Source: Flavobacteriaceae bacterium (GTDB lineage: Bacteria; Bacteroidota; Bacteroidia; UKL13-3). From it: DNA of 37,257 nt. Of this stretch, positions 25,072 to 31,731 are shown piece after piece (the stretch's first letter is position 1; every line of letters begins with the position of its first letter). The notes beneath the pieces were generated by a model. That model saw nothing but the letters and a program-made list of their open reading frames with translations, ran no database searches and was not told the origin of the DNA. The stretch spans positions 1-37,257 of the forward strand of contig JANYDJ010000248.1 in the NCBI GenBank assembly GCA_025363675.1. The letters run 5' to 3'. The translations under genes and the position numbers were made by a program.

Positions 25072-26136
25072 CAATTTCTTCAAAGTAACCCTATCCACTT
25101 TCCCATTTTCGGTTCTTGGCAATCCATTTATATATAATACTTCTTTGGGTCTTTCATAAGGCGACAATTCATCAAAATTCAAATCTATTTTTTCGATCGA
25201 CTCAATTATTAAAACTACCCGCTGCCCAAGTGTATCATCGGGTTTCTCCGAAATGATATAGGTTTTATCTCCCATTTGTGAGCGTAGTTTTCGTTCCACA
25301 ATTTCTGAATGTATTTTAATCCCACCACTGTTAATCACAAAATCGGTACGACCAATAAATTTAATTTGATTTTTATTTTTTATTTCTATTATATCATTTG
25401 TTTGTAGCCAAATATTATCAGTAATATCTCCTTTTATTCGCAAGCACGATTGGTCATTTGTTTCAATTTCTATTCCTTCAAAAGCTGTATAATACTCTTC
25501 GGTAACACCTTGGCTTAACTTACGCAAAGCTATATTGGAACAGGTTTCCGTCATACCATAAGTTTGGTAAATCTTGTTGGGGAAGGTATATAATGTTTCT
25601 TCTAAAAGTTTGTTAATTGGAGAGCCTCCTAGTAAAATAGAATTTATATTTACGATGTACGATTTACGATGTACGATTATTTTCTCGATTTGTAGAGGAA
25701 CAAATGATGCGTGGTCAATTTTATAATTCTCTTCTAAAAATGTTATAATACTTTCTACTTGTGGCGGGCATATATATATATTCATTCCCAACTTCAAAGC
25801 ACGGAATAAAACCATGGCACCCCCTATGTGGTGTGGACTGAGACAGAGCAAGCAATTTTGATTGGGAATATATTCTATAGCTGAAGCGGTGTGATTTATT
25901 GAAGCAATGATTTGCTGTCGCGTTACTATAATACTTTTTGCATTTCCTGTTGATCCCGATGTCTTGAATTCGAAAAATTCTTCACCATCTACCCAGCGTT
26001 TGGCAAGTGCTAATATATATTCATTTGTTGTGAGCAGCTCTTCATGATAATCATCTTGCGATATCATCTCCGTTATCTCATCAAAATACACTTTCTGATG
26101 ACTCGGATAAAAATATATAAAATTCTTTTCGGTCAC
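25066..26136 (-). CDS. menE: MenE-like acyl-CoA ligase (O-succinylbenzoate-CoA ligase)
   Basis: AMP-forming ligase of 356 residues, the short form typical of Bacteroidota MenE. It activates o-succinylbenzoate with ATP and CoA in menaquinone synthesis. Motifs: FKTSGSTGNAKSIIVTRQQI (P-loop), YQTYGMTETCSNIALRK (adenine site), FIGRTDFVINSGGIKIHSE (hinge) and PRTENGKVDR with the catalytic Lys near the C-terminus. No other men genes are in the window, so another acyl substrate cannot be excluded. A tandem 14-bp repeat (25651-25678) adds residues inside the coding region. It begins 6 bases after the membrane gene at 26143-26538 and is probably co-transcribed with it. Confidence 0.85.
   Translation of the reverse strand: MTEKNFIYFYPSHQKVYFDEITEMISQDDYHEELLTTNEYILALAKRWVDGEEFFEFKTSGSTGNAKSIIVTRQQIIASINHTASAIEYIPNQNCLLCLSPHHIGGAMVLFRALKLGMNIYICPPQVESIITFLEENYKIDHASFVPLQIEKIIVHRKSYIVNINSILLGGSPINKLLEETLYTFPNKIYQTYGMTETCSNIALRKLSQGVTEEYYTAFEGIEIETNDQSCLRIKGDITDNIWLQTNDIIEIKNKNQIKFIGRTDFVINSGGIKIHSEIVERKLRSQMGDKTYIISEKPDDTLGQRVVLIIESIEKIDLNFDELSPYERPKEVLYINGLPRTENGKVDRVTLKKLL
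25651..25678. repeat. Two perfect 14-bp tandem repeats inside menE
   Basis: TACGATGTACGATT occurs twice head to tail (25651-25664, 25665-25678). The sequence type (TACGATGTACGATTTACGAT) is familiar from between-gene repeats in Bacteroidota. Here it is read in frame and encodes a stretch of IIVHRKSYIVNI. Confidence 0.8.
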
Positions 26137-26142
26137 TTAATA

Positions 26143-26538
26143 TTATACACCGCCCTTTTTAATTTGAGTAACCAATATATATACAAAGGCCAAAAACAAC
26201 ACCCCATGCGAAACAGGCACCGGCGATAACATACTGCCCTGCACCGCAGCCAAGCCCGAAGTGAGCAATAAGCCCCCATGAAAAATGGTAAGTGTGAAAA
26301 TAGCCGTAAGCACCGAAGCACGATTCTGGAGAAAACGAACCGATATCAAACTTAAGAAGCCCATTGCCGCCAGCGAAAAGCCCAGCATTCGACACAAAGG
26401 CAATATAGCACTGGCTATTTGTTTGGCATTGCTCATATCCTCGTCGGGCTTAGAACCATTGACCACAAAGGGAAAAATGACAAACACAAGCGACATTAGG
26501 AAACAGTAAATAGTATTGGTATTGAGTATAAATTTCAT
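26143..26538 (-). CDS. Four-helix membrane protein (DUF4345-like)
   Basis: 131 residues, four membrane helices: ~10-27 (YCFLMSLVFVIFPFVV), ~43-65 (ASAILPLCRMLGFSLAAMGF), ~75-95 (ASVLTAIFTLTIFHGGLLLT) and ~107-125 (PVSHGVLFLAFVYILVTQI). The pattern with a central R-x-x-G-x-x-x-x-x-x-G and H-G/SHG pairs resembles the DUF4345 group of small membrane proteins. That assignment is tentative. It sits directly upstream of the menE-like gene and is the first gene of that transcript. Confidence 0.65.
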   Translation of the reverse strand: MKFILNTNTIYCFLMSLVFVIFPFVVNGSKPDEDMSNAKQIASAILPLCRMLGFSLAAMGFLSLISVRFLQNRASVLTAIFTLTIFHGGLLLTSGLAAVQGSMLSPVPVSHGVLFLAFVYILVTQIKKGGV

Positions 26539-26566
26539 GGATTGAAAATAAATTTTTTACGGGGGG

Positions 26567-26574
26567 CAAACTTA
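26567..26574 (-). promoter_or_regulatory. -7 box for the membrane protein / menE transcript
   Basis: TAAGTTTG on the minus strand (plus CAAACTTA), 28 bases before the ATG at 26538. A TTG lies 22 bases upstream, slightly wider than usual. Confidence 0.5.
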
Positions 26575-26580
26575 ACGAAA

Positions 26581-26610
26581 TTTGTGCCCTTATTTACAAT
26601 GATACCTTTA
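26581..26610 (+). promoter_or_regulatory. Possible gltX promoter overlapping the first ATG
   Basis: TTTG at 26581-26584, 18-base spacer, TACCTTTA at 26603-26610. If real, transcription starts after the first ATG (26610), and the in-frame ATG at 26625 would be the true start. Confidence 0.35.
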
Positions 26611-28151
26611 TGACTGAACGAAAAATGAGAGTACGATTTGCCCCAAGTCCCACAGGACCCTTACATATTGGCGGGGTTCGCACGGCATTATATAATTATT
26701 TAATGGCCAAAAAAAGTGGTGGCGATTTTATTCTGCGTATCGAAGACACAGACCAAAACCGCTTTGTGCCCGGTGCCGAACAATATATTATCGATTCGCT
26801 TAAATGGGCGGGTATCGAGCCGAATGAAGGTGTTGGATTTGGCGATGGCCCACATGCACCCTACCGCCAAAGCGAACGCAAAGCCATGTACCGCCAATAT
26901 GCCGAGCAACTGATTGAAAACGGCAATGCCTATTATGCTTTTGATACTACCGAAGATTTGGAAGCCATGCGTGAACGATTGAAGAGCAGCAATATTGAAG
27001 CGAAGTATGATGCTATTACCAGAAGCACCATGGTTAACTCCATCACCCTGCCCGAAGATGAAGTGAAACGCAGACTGGATGCAGGCGATCCTTATGTAAT
27101 ACGTTTCAAACTTGCACGCAAAGACGAAGTGAAATTTCATGATGAAATAAGAGGCTGGGTGGTATTTAATACAGCCCAAATGGATGATAAAGTATTATTA
27201 AAACATGATGGTATGCCCACCTATCATTTGGCCAATGTGGTTGATGATTATTTGATGCAGATTACCCACGTGGTACGTGGCGAAGAGTGGCTACCCTCAG
27301 CACCTTTGCATGTATTATTATATAAATATTTGGGCTGGGAAGAAGCGATGCCCAAGTTCGCCCACTTACCATTATTATTAAAACCCGAAGGTGCCGGCAA
27401 ACTGAGCAAACGCGATGGCGACCGACTCGGTTTCCCTGTGTTCCCCTTACAGTGGCAAGATCCAGAAACAAAAGAAATATCGAGCGGATATAAAGAGAGT
27501 GGTTATTATAAAGAAGCAGTAATTAATATGCTGGCTCTATTAGGTTGGCACCCCAGTAGCAACCAGGAAATATTTAGTTTGGATGAATTGGTGGATGCTT
27601 TTACCGTAGATAAAATTGCAAAGAGCGGAGCTAAATTCGATTTGCAAAAAGCCAAATGGTTCAACCAACATTATCTGCGTTTGCAAACCAATGAGCAACT
27701 TGCCGAAAGTGTAAAACCATTGCTTGCTGCAAAAGATATAATAGTAGAGGATGCCTTTTTAGCCACCGTTTGCGGACTTGCCAAAGAGAAGGTAAATTTT
27801 GTAAACGAGATTCCCAATTACTGTAGTTACCTGTTTGCTGATCCACAAAACTATGATGAGGATGTTCGCAAAAAACGTTGGAAATCTTTTATGCCAGCCT
27901 TTTGCGAAAGTATGATAACAAAATTAAATACTTTGCCTAACTATACCCATACCGAAATTGAAGCAGCTTTTCATACTACATTAACCGACATGAACTTGCA
28001 AAGCAAAGATGTACTGCAAGCATTCCGCTGGGCATTGAGCGGCGTGGGTGGCGGCCCTCCTATTTTTGAAATGGCTGAACTTTTGGGAAAGGAAAATGTT
28101 ATAAAGAGATTGGAAAAAGCTATTACTTTTGAGGTGGTGGAAACTGTATAA
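26610..28151 (+). CDS. gltX: Glutamyl-tRNA synthetase
   Basis: Class I aminoacyl-tRNA synthetase of 513 residues that charges tRNA-Glu. The HIGH-type motif is FAPSPTGPLHIGGVRTALYN (~10-29) and the KMSKS-type motif is AGKLSKRDGDRLGF (~266-279). The Glu/tRNA-binding region (FILRIEDTDQNR, ~40-52) is intact. The C-terminal anticodon-binding domain is complete. Length and motifs are normal for the Bacteroidota enzyme. MTERKMRVRF could start at the first or the second Met (26625); a promoter-like box across the first ATG favours the second. A strong 9-bp hairpin follows the stop. Confidence 0.97.
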   Translation: MTERKMRVRFAPSPTGPLHIGGVRTALYNYLMAKKSGGDFILRIEDTDQNRFVPGAEQYIIDSLKWAGIEPNEGVGFGDGPHAPYRQSERKAMYRQYAEQLIENGNAYYAFDTTEDLEAMRERLKSSNIEAKYDAITRSTMVNSITLPEDEVKRRLDAGDPYVIRFKLARKDEVKFHDEIRGWVVFNTAQMDDKVLLKHDGMPTYHLANVVDDYLMQITHVVRGEEWLPSAPLHVLLYKYLGWEEAMPKFAHLPLLLKPEGAGKLSKRDGDRLGFPVFPLQWQDPETKEISSGYKESGYYKEAVINMLALLGWHPSSNQEIFSLDELVDAFTVDKIAKSGAKFDLQKAKWFNQHYLRLQTNEQLAESVKPLLAAKDIIVEDAFLATVCGLAKEKVNFVNEIPNYCSYLFADPQNYDEDVRKKRWKSFMPAFCESMITKLNTLPNYTHTEIEAAFHTTLTDMNLQSKDVLQAFRWALSGVGGGPPIFEMAELLGKENVIKRLEKAITFEVVETV

Positions 28152-28156
28152 TATAT

Positions 28157-28178
28157 TGGTTGGTGGGGACACCAACCA
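28157..28178 (+). terminator. Hairpin just after gltX
   Basis: TGGTTGGTG / CACCAACCA, a perfect 9-bp stem with a GGGA loop, 5 bases after the stop. No T run follows, so it may stabilise the mRNA end rather than terminate. Confidence 0.6.
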
Positions 28179-28188
28179 CTGACAAGAA

Positions 28189-28266
28189 TGTCAGTCTGAG
28201 TTTATCGAAGACGGCGTTTGGAAGCATACTTTAATTTGTCAATGCTTCGATAAACTCAGCATGACA
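28189..28266. repeat. Inverted-repeat element between gltX and the FAH-family gene
   Basis: Left arm 28189-28210 (contains CTGAGTTTATCGAAG) and right arm 28245-28266 (contains CTTCGATAAACTCAG) are 22-bp inverted copies with 2 mismatches around a 34-base centre. This CTTCGATAAACTCAG...ATGACA sequence is a widespread Bacteroidota intergenic repeat, probably a REP- or MITE-like element. Confidence 0.8.
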
Positions 28267-28328
28267 AATATAATAACAGAACATGCCTCATCGCAATTAT
28301 GATATAAAACTATAATATATAATACAAC

Positions 28329-29333
28329 ATGAAACTAGTAACCTACAGACATAACAACACCGAGCATCTCGGCATACTCGCCCACAACAATCGTGTATAC
28401 CCAATAAGCGAAATCGACGAAAAAATTCCAGACGATATGGGAATACTTTTGTTGGAAGAAGACAGGGCCATGTTTCAAGTTCGTTATTATAATGATATGA
28501 TACAACAAAATGCCGATGCGTATAAAAGTATAGCATTGAGCGAAGTTGTATTGCAAGCTCCTGTGCCTCGTCCTACTTCGTGCAGAGATGGTTATGCATT
28601 TCGCCAGCATGTGGCCGCAGCACGCAGAAACAGAGGTGTGCCCATGATAGAGGAGTTCGATTCGTATCCTATTTTTTATTTCACCAACCACAATGCCATA
28701 CAAGGCCCGGGTGAAATATGGTGCATGCCCGATCATTTTCAAAAACTAGATTTTGAACTGGAGATAGCCGCCGTTATTGGCAAAAAAGGACGCAACATAA
28801 AAGCTGCCGATGCCGATAAATATATAGCAGGTTATACTATTATGAATGATATGAGTGCCCGCACATTACAAATGGAAGAAATGTTGTTGAACCTAGGTCC
28901 CGCCAAGGGCAAGGATTTTAGCACCGTAATAGGCCCTTGGTTTGTAACACCCGATGAGTTGGAACAATATATAGTTTCCCCCAATCCAAACCATACCGGA
29001 CTTAGCCATAATCTTAATATGGTATGCCGTGTAAATGGCGTACAAGTATCGCAAGGAAACGTAAGCGATATGGACTGGACTTTTGCCGAGATTATAGAAC
29101 GCTGTGCTTATGGAGTAGATATATGGCCTGGCGATGTAATAGGCAGCGGCACGGTGGGTACAGGCTGTTTCCTCGAATTGAATGGTACAGGTTTGCTGCA
29201 TGATAAAGACTACAAAGTACAATGGCTGAAAGAAAATGATATAGTAGAAATGGAAATAACTGGGCTAGGAACTTTAACCAATACTATTAAAAAAGTTGAT
29301 AGTGATTTTTCGATTTTGGCGTTGAAGAAGTGA
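28329..29333 (+). CDS. Fumarylacetoacetate hydrolase (FAH) family protein
   Basis: 334-residue hydrolase or isomerase of the FAH superfamily, which acts on C-C bonds of beta-keto acids, for example in tyrosine degradation. The N-terminal domain covers ~1-115. The catalytic domain shows the metal-site motifs LDFELEIAAVIGKKGRNI (~139-156), YTIMNDMSARTLQ (~169-181), KGKDFSTVIGPW (~191-202) and DVIGSGTVGTGCFLELNG. It is closest to the Bacteroidota fumarylacetoacetase-like group; the natural substrate is not certain. The last 29 codons are repeated 910 bases downstream (30157-30243) with only synonymous changes. Before that an accessory island has entered. Confidence 0.88.
   Translation: MKLVTYRHNNTEHLGILAHNNRVYPISEIDEKIPDDMGILLLEEDRAMFQVRYYNDMIQQNADAYKSIALSEVVLQAPVPRPTSCRDGYAFRQHVAAARRNRGVPMIEEFDSYPIFYFTNHNAIQGPGEIWCMPDHFQKLDFELEIAAVIGKKGRNIKAADADKYIAGYTIMNDMSARTLQMEEMLLNLGPAKGKDFSTVIGPWFVTPDELEQYIVSPNPNHTGLSHNLNMVCRVNGVQVSQGNVSDMDWTFAEIIERCAYGVDIWPGDVIGSGTVGTGCFLELNGTGLLHDKDYKVQWLKENDIVEMEITGLGTLTNTIKKVDSDFSILALKK
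29247..29333 (+). repeat. FAH gene tail, copy 1 (in the gene)
   Basis: Last 29 codons including stop. Pairs with 30157-30243: 80 of 87 bases identical and all 7 differences silent (GGG/GGA, CTA/TTG, ACC/ACA, AGT/TCT, TGA/TAA). The half-palindrome TTCGCCCGAT follows 8 bases later. Confidence 0.95.
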
Positions 29334-29380
29334 TTTAGTATTCGCCCGATTCCAGCTTGGATTTTCGATTAAATTAATTT

Positions 29381-29411
29381 TTGTATTTTGTTCCATTATT
29401 AGTTAACTTTG
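29381..29411 (+). promoter_or_regulatory. Promoter of the toxin-antitoxin pair
   Basis: TTG (29381-29383), 20-base spacer, TAACTTTG (29404-29411). The box ends 4 bases before the toxin ATG, so the mRNA is probably leaderless or nearly so. Confidence 0.7.
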
Positions 29412-29415
29412 CGAC

Positions 29416-29776
29416 ATGGATACTAGCAGAGAAATCGTATTCTATAAGCACTACTTCGAAAATTTTTTTGAGCCACTTCCACGGAAGTTGAAGGACAAAA
29501 TTGATGAAGTGCTTTTTATGATTACGATTATAGAACGTATCCCTACAAAATTTTTCAAAAGCATTGAAGATGTAAAAGGGTTGTTTGAAATACGCATAGA
29601 ATACGAAAGTAATATATACAGAATTTTCTGTTGCTTCGACAAAGGAAATTTAGTAATTCTATTCAATGGATTTCAAAAGAAAACACAAAAAATCACCTAG
29701 CAAAGAATTGGAAAAGGCAGAAAAAATAATGCAAGAATACTTCAACGAACAAAAAAGAAATGACCATGAGCACTAA
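29416..29776 (+). pseudogene. higB: HigB/RelE-like toxin, frameshifted near its C-terminus
   Basis: Toxin of the Gp49/RelE-ParE superfamily, expected to cut mRNA on the ribosome. The frame from 29416 gives 94 residues: VFYKHYFENFFEPLPRKLKD, then KFFKSIEDVKGLFEIRIEYE, RIFCCFDKGNLVILFNGFQK, ending KKTQKIT at TAG 29700. The usual family tail (K(S/T)PxKEIExA...Y) is absent in that frame but present one frame over: SPSKELEKAEKIMQEYFNEQ to TAA at 29776. Losing one A from the A6 run at 29687-29692 restores a 120-residue protein that overlaps the antitoxin start, as in normal higBA pairs. It is either a mutation, a sequencing error, or slippage; the catalytic core is kept. A leaderless-type promoter precedes it. 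Confidence 0.8.
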
Positions 29777-30068
29777 AAATAAAAACCTCAAATCTTATAG
29801 CCAGCATCTTGACGAAAGGTATGGAAAAATTGGAACAAAACAACGTACCGATTTTGAAATAAAAGCGAAATCATTTGCCATTGGCGAATTGATTAAAGAA
29901 GAACGCAAACAAGCCCATCTAACTCAAGAGCAGTTGGCAGAAAAAATAGGTGCGAAAAAAAGTTTTATATCAAGGATTGAAAACGGACATAGCGACATCC
30001 AACTTTCAACACTATATAAACTGATTGAGTTTGGACTTGGGCGAAAAATTAATTTGACGATACAATAG
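29760..30068 (+). CDS. higA: HigA-like antitoxin (XRE-type HTH)
   Basis: 102 residues, C-terminal HTH_3 domain: FAIGELIKEERKQAHLTQEQ, then LAEKIGAKKSFISRIENGHS (~62-81). The tail DIQLSTLYKLIEFGLGRKIN is typical of HigA antitoxins. The N-terminal part (~1-40) is likely the toxin-binding segment. ATG 29760 (or 29766) lies inside the restored toxin frame, so the two genes overlap by up to 17 bases and are translationally coupled. It would repress the promoter at 29381-29411. Confidence 0.9.
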   Translation: MTMSTKNKNLKSYSQHLDERYGKIGTKQRTDFEIKAKSFAIGELIKEERKQAHLTQEQLAEKIGAKKSFISRIENGHSDIQLSTLYKLIEFGLGRKINLTIQ

Positions 30069-30075
30069 GGTTTAT

Positions 30076-30134
30076 AACGCCAGTATGACTATTACTGCAC
30101 TCGCTACGCAGACGCAAAAAAAGTGCAAACGAAT
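30076..30134. repeat. Island direct repeat, copy A
   Basis: 59 bases starting AACGCCAGTAT and ending GCAAAAAAAGTGCAAACGAAT-like, with a variable centre. It matches copy B at 31790-31845 (56 bases): both ends are identical and the centres are related (TATTA..GCAC). GCACT / AGTGC inside can pair. Confidence 0.85.
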
Positions 30135-30150
30135 CGCAGATTCGCCCGAT
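30130..30150. repeat. REP-like palindrome (copy A) abutting the duplicated FAH tail
   Basis: CGAATC-GCA-GATTCG followed by CCCGAT. The same sequence, inverted and 20/21 identical, is at 31745-31765. The last 10 bases TTCGCCCGAT recur at 29341-29350. It ends 7 bases before the displaced FAH tail. Confidence 0.85.
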
Positions 30151-30156
30151 AAGATG

Positions 30157-30243
30157 GAAATGGAAATAACTGGATTGGGAACTTTAACAAATACTATTAA
30201 AAAAGTTGATTCTGATTTTTCGATTTTGGCGTTGAAGAAGTAA
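30157..30243 (+). repeat. FAH gene tail, copy 2 (displaced)
   Basis: Second copy of the last 29 FAH codons. It encodes exactly the same residues (EMEITGLGTLTNTIKKVDSD ... LALKK) with 7 silent changes. There is no FAH body before it; a REP-like palindrome is joined directly to it. See findings. Confidence 0.93.
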
Positions 30244-30260
30244 TTTAAAATATTATAATA

Positions 30261-30293
30261 TACATTTGCATTTAGGTATATACTTAAATGCAA
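30261..30293 (+). promoter_or_regulatory. -7 box and 28-bp palindrome over the transposase start
   Basis: TACATTTG (30261-30268) fits TAnnTTTG. It overlaps a 28-bp palindrome (30266-30293): arms TTGCATTTA and TAAATGCAA around GTATATAC, with one mismatched pair. The start codon (30288-30290) is inside the right arm. Likely operator for self-repression or a transposase target. Confidence 0.65.
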
Positions 30294-30914
30294 CTTTTTA
30301 ATCGCCATTTCCGAAAAAATATTCGCCTAAAAGGATATGATTATTCTCAGGCTGGAATGTATTTTATTACTATCTGTGTGCATAACATGAAATGCATATA
30401 TGGAAGTATTGCAGATGAGGAAATAATACTAAACACATACGGCAACATTGCCTATAATGAATGGCTGAAACTACCAGAACGATTCACCAACATGGAATTG
30501 GACGTATTTCAAATAATGCCCAACCACATGCACGGAATCATCGCCCTAAAAAACGTACCTGCATCCCTCGCGGATGCAAATAGCAATGCCGATGCAAATA
30601 GCAATGCGGATGCAAATGCCGATGCGGCCAACACACAGGCAGGGGCAAGCCCTGACCCTACCAACGCACCCAAAACCATCGGCGACATTGTGGGGGCATA
30701 CAAATCATTGGTGGCAAACGAATGCTTGAAAATATTCATACAAACGAAAATTGACGAAGGATTTTCTCCTGACAAAATTCCTAAAATGGGGAAAATATGG
30801 CAATCAAATTTCTATGAACATATCATACGTGATGAATTAGCATATCTTCGCATTTCGGAATATATAATTAACAATCCTAAAAAATGGAAGGGTGATAAAT
30901 TTTATGAAAGATAA
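30288..30914 (+). CDS. REP-associated tyrosine transposase (Y1/HUH, RAYT)
   Basis: Single-strand-DNA transposase of the IS200/IS605-related Y1 superfamily, 208 residues. Family members move or duplicate REP palindromes. The HUH metal motif is in FQIMPNHMHGIIALKN (~79-94). The start RRHF-type region reads NRHFRKNIRLKGYDYSQAGM. The C-terminal WQSNFYEHIIRDELAYLRIS holds the Tyr of the family (NFYEHIIRD), and IINNPKKWKGDKF is the usual end. A repetitive Asn/Ala/Asp linker (~95-125, NSNADANSNADANADAAN) interrupts the middle. The ends of the domain are intact, so it may be active. REP-like palindromes and direct repeats flank it at 30076-30150 and 31731-31845. The next gene overlaps its end by 11 bases. 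Confidence 0.92.
   Translation: MQLFNRHFRKNIRLKGYDYSQAGMYFITICVHNMKCIYGSIADEEIILNTYGNIAYNEWLKLPERFTNMELDVFQIMPNHMHGIIALKNVPASLADANSNADANSNADANADAANTQAGASPDPTNAPKTIGDIVGAYKSLVANECLKIFIQTKIDEGFSPDKIPKMGKIWQSNFYEHIIRDELAYLRISEYIINNPKKWKGDKFYER
30573..30626. repeat. Three 18-bp tandem repeats inside the transposase gene
   Basis: GATGCAAATAGCAATGCC (30573-30590), GATGCAAATAGCAATGCG (30591-30608) and GATGCAAATGCCGATGCG (30609-30626). A 7-bp stem TGCATCC / GGATGCA (30560-30578) precedes. Units are multiples of 3, so length can vary without breaking the frame. Confidence 0.9.
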
Positions 30915-31695
30915 TATATTTAAAAGAACATTCTTGGCTTTTATATTTTCGATTTTCTCATCTGTTACCTTCGCACAACAACAAAACGAAGGTTTAGTAA
31001 ATTCTACTTTTACTTTACACGATACCATTTTTATAGCACGACATTTAACGGGTAACTGCCCTTACCAAAGATTCATACTTGATTCGGTTCAAGCGAAACA
31101 TTATAGAAGTTACTCTCCTAATTATTTTCCTCGTTTGAAAAATTTGAATATTGATTCGACGATGAATGATTACTCTTATCCAAAAGAGTTCATTCGACAA
31201 ATAGAAGAATCGAATATTGCTTGCAAAGGCTCTATCGATATTGCTGACTTCCCTAAAGAGTGGCAAGATTTATCAATATTCAAAGATAAAATTTATATAT
31301 GCAATAATCAAGAAGTATCAACTGGTTTAAAATATCAAAAAGGATATTTTTTTGAAGATGTTGGATGGATGATTGGTGTAATGCCTATAAAAATTTTATC
31401 CCTCAGAAAACTGAACCGTTTTCAACACGAATTGGTAACAGTTTCTACTTTCTATGATAGTGTAATGTATTATAATACCGAAGTAATTACTCTCATTGAT
31501 ACAGTAAAGAAAATATATGCTTGGGGAAACAAAAGTATTCGTACTCCATTGAATAACATTGATATGTTCGCTGAAATAATTACTGAAACGGACTGCAAAC
31601 TATTCCCTATACATTTTAAAGAAACTGATTATATACAACAACGCATATATGAAATAGAGGAGATATTAAGAGAGGAAAGAGAACGTAAACAATAA
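30904..31695 (+). CDS. Exported protein of unknown function, cargo of the RAYT island
   Basis: 263 residues from ATG 30904. The signal peptide is clear (KRTFLAFIFSIFSSVTFAQQ). The mature part has no membrane helix. It has stretches such as FIARHLTGNCPYQRFILDSV, LDLSIFKDKIYICNNQ-like segments and GYFFEDVGWMIGVMPIKILS, with a Glu/Arg-rich C-terminal helix (YEIEEILREERERKQ). I do not recognise the family. GTG at 30892 would spoil the signal start. It overlaps the transposase stop by 11 bases and is enclosed by the same repeats, so it is probably expressed with, and moved with, the island. Function not inferred. Confidence 0.75.
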   Translation: MKDNIFKRTFLAFIFSIFSSVTFAQQQNEGLVNSTFTLHDTIFIARHLTGNCPYQRFILDSVQAKHYRSYSPNYFPRLKNLNIDSTMNDYSYPKEFIRQIEESNIACKGSIDIADFPKEWQDLSIFKDKIYICNNQEVSTGLKYQKGYFFEDVGWMIGVMPIKILSLRKLNRFQHELVTVSTFYDSVMYYNTEVITLIDTVKKIYAWGNKSIRTPLNNIDMFAEIITETDCKLFPIHFKETDYIQQRIYEIEEILREERERKQ

Positions 31696-31699
31696 TACT

Positions 31700-31731
31700 A
31701 CAAACTATTATTCAACAAATCCTACTCCACC
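31700..31731 (-). repeat. Displaced tail of the PHP-phosphatase gene
   Basis: 32 bases matching 31997-32028 at 29/32. On the minus strand it still reads LLNNSL-stop, like the true gene end, but upstream codons are changed and one is a stop. It is joined directly to the REP-like repeat at 31731. Confidence 0.85.

Noticed and set aside
29687-29692. Programmed frameshift in higB as the default explanation
   Set aside because: There is no supporting stem-loop or known slippery signal for this family and a simple A-run error is equally likely; kept only as a possibility.
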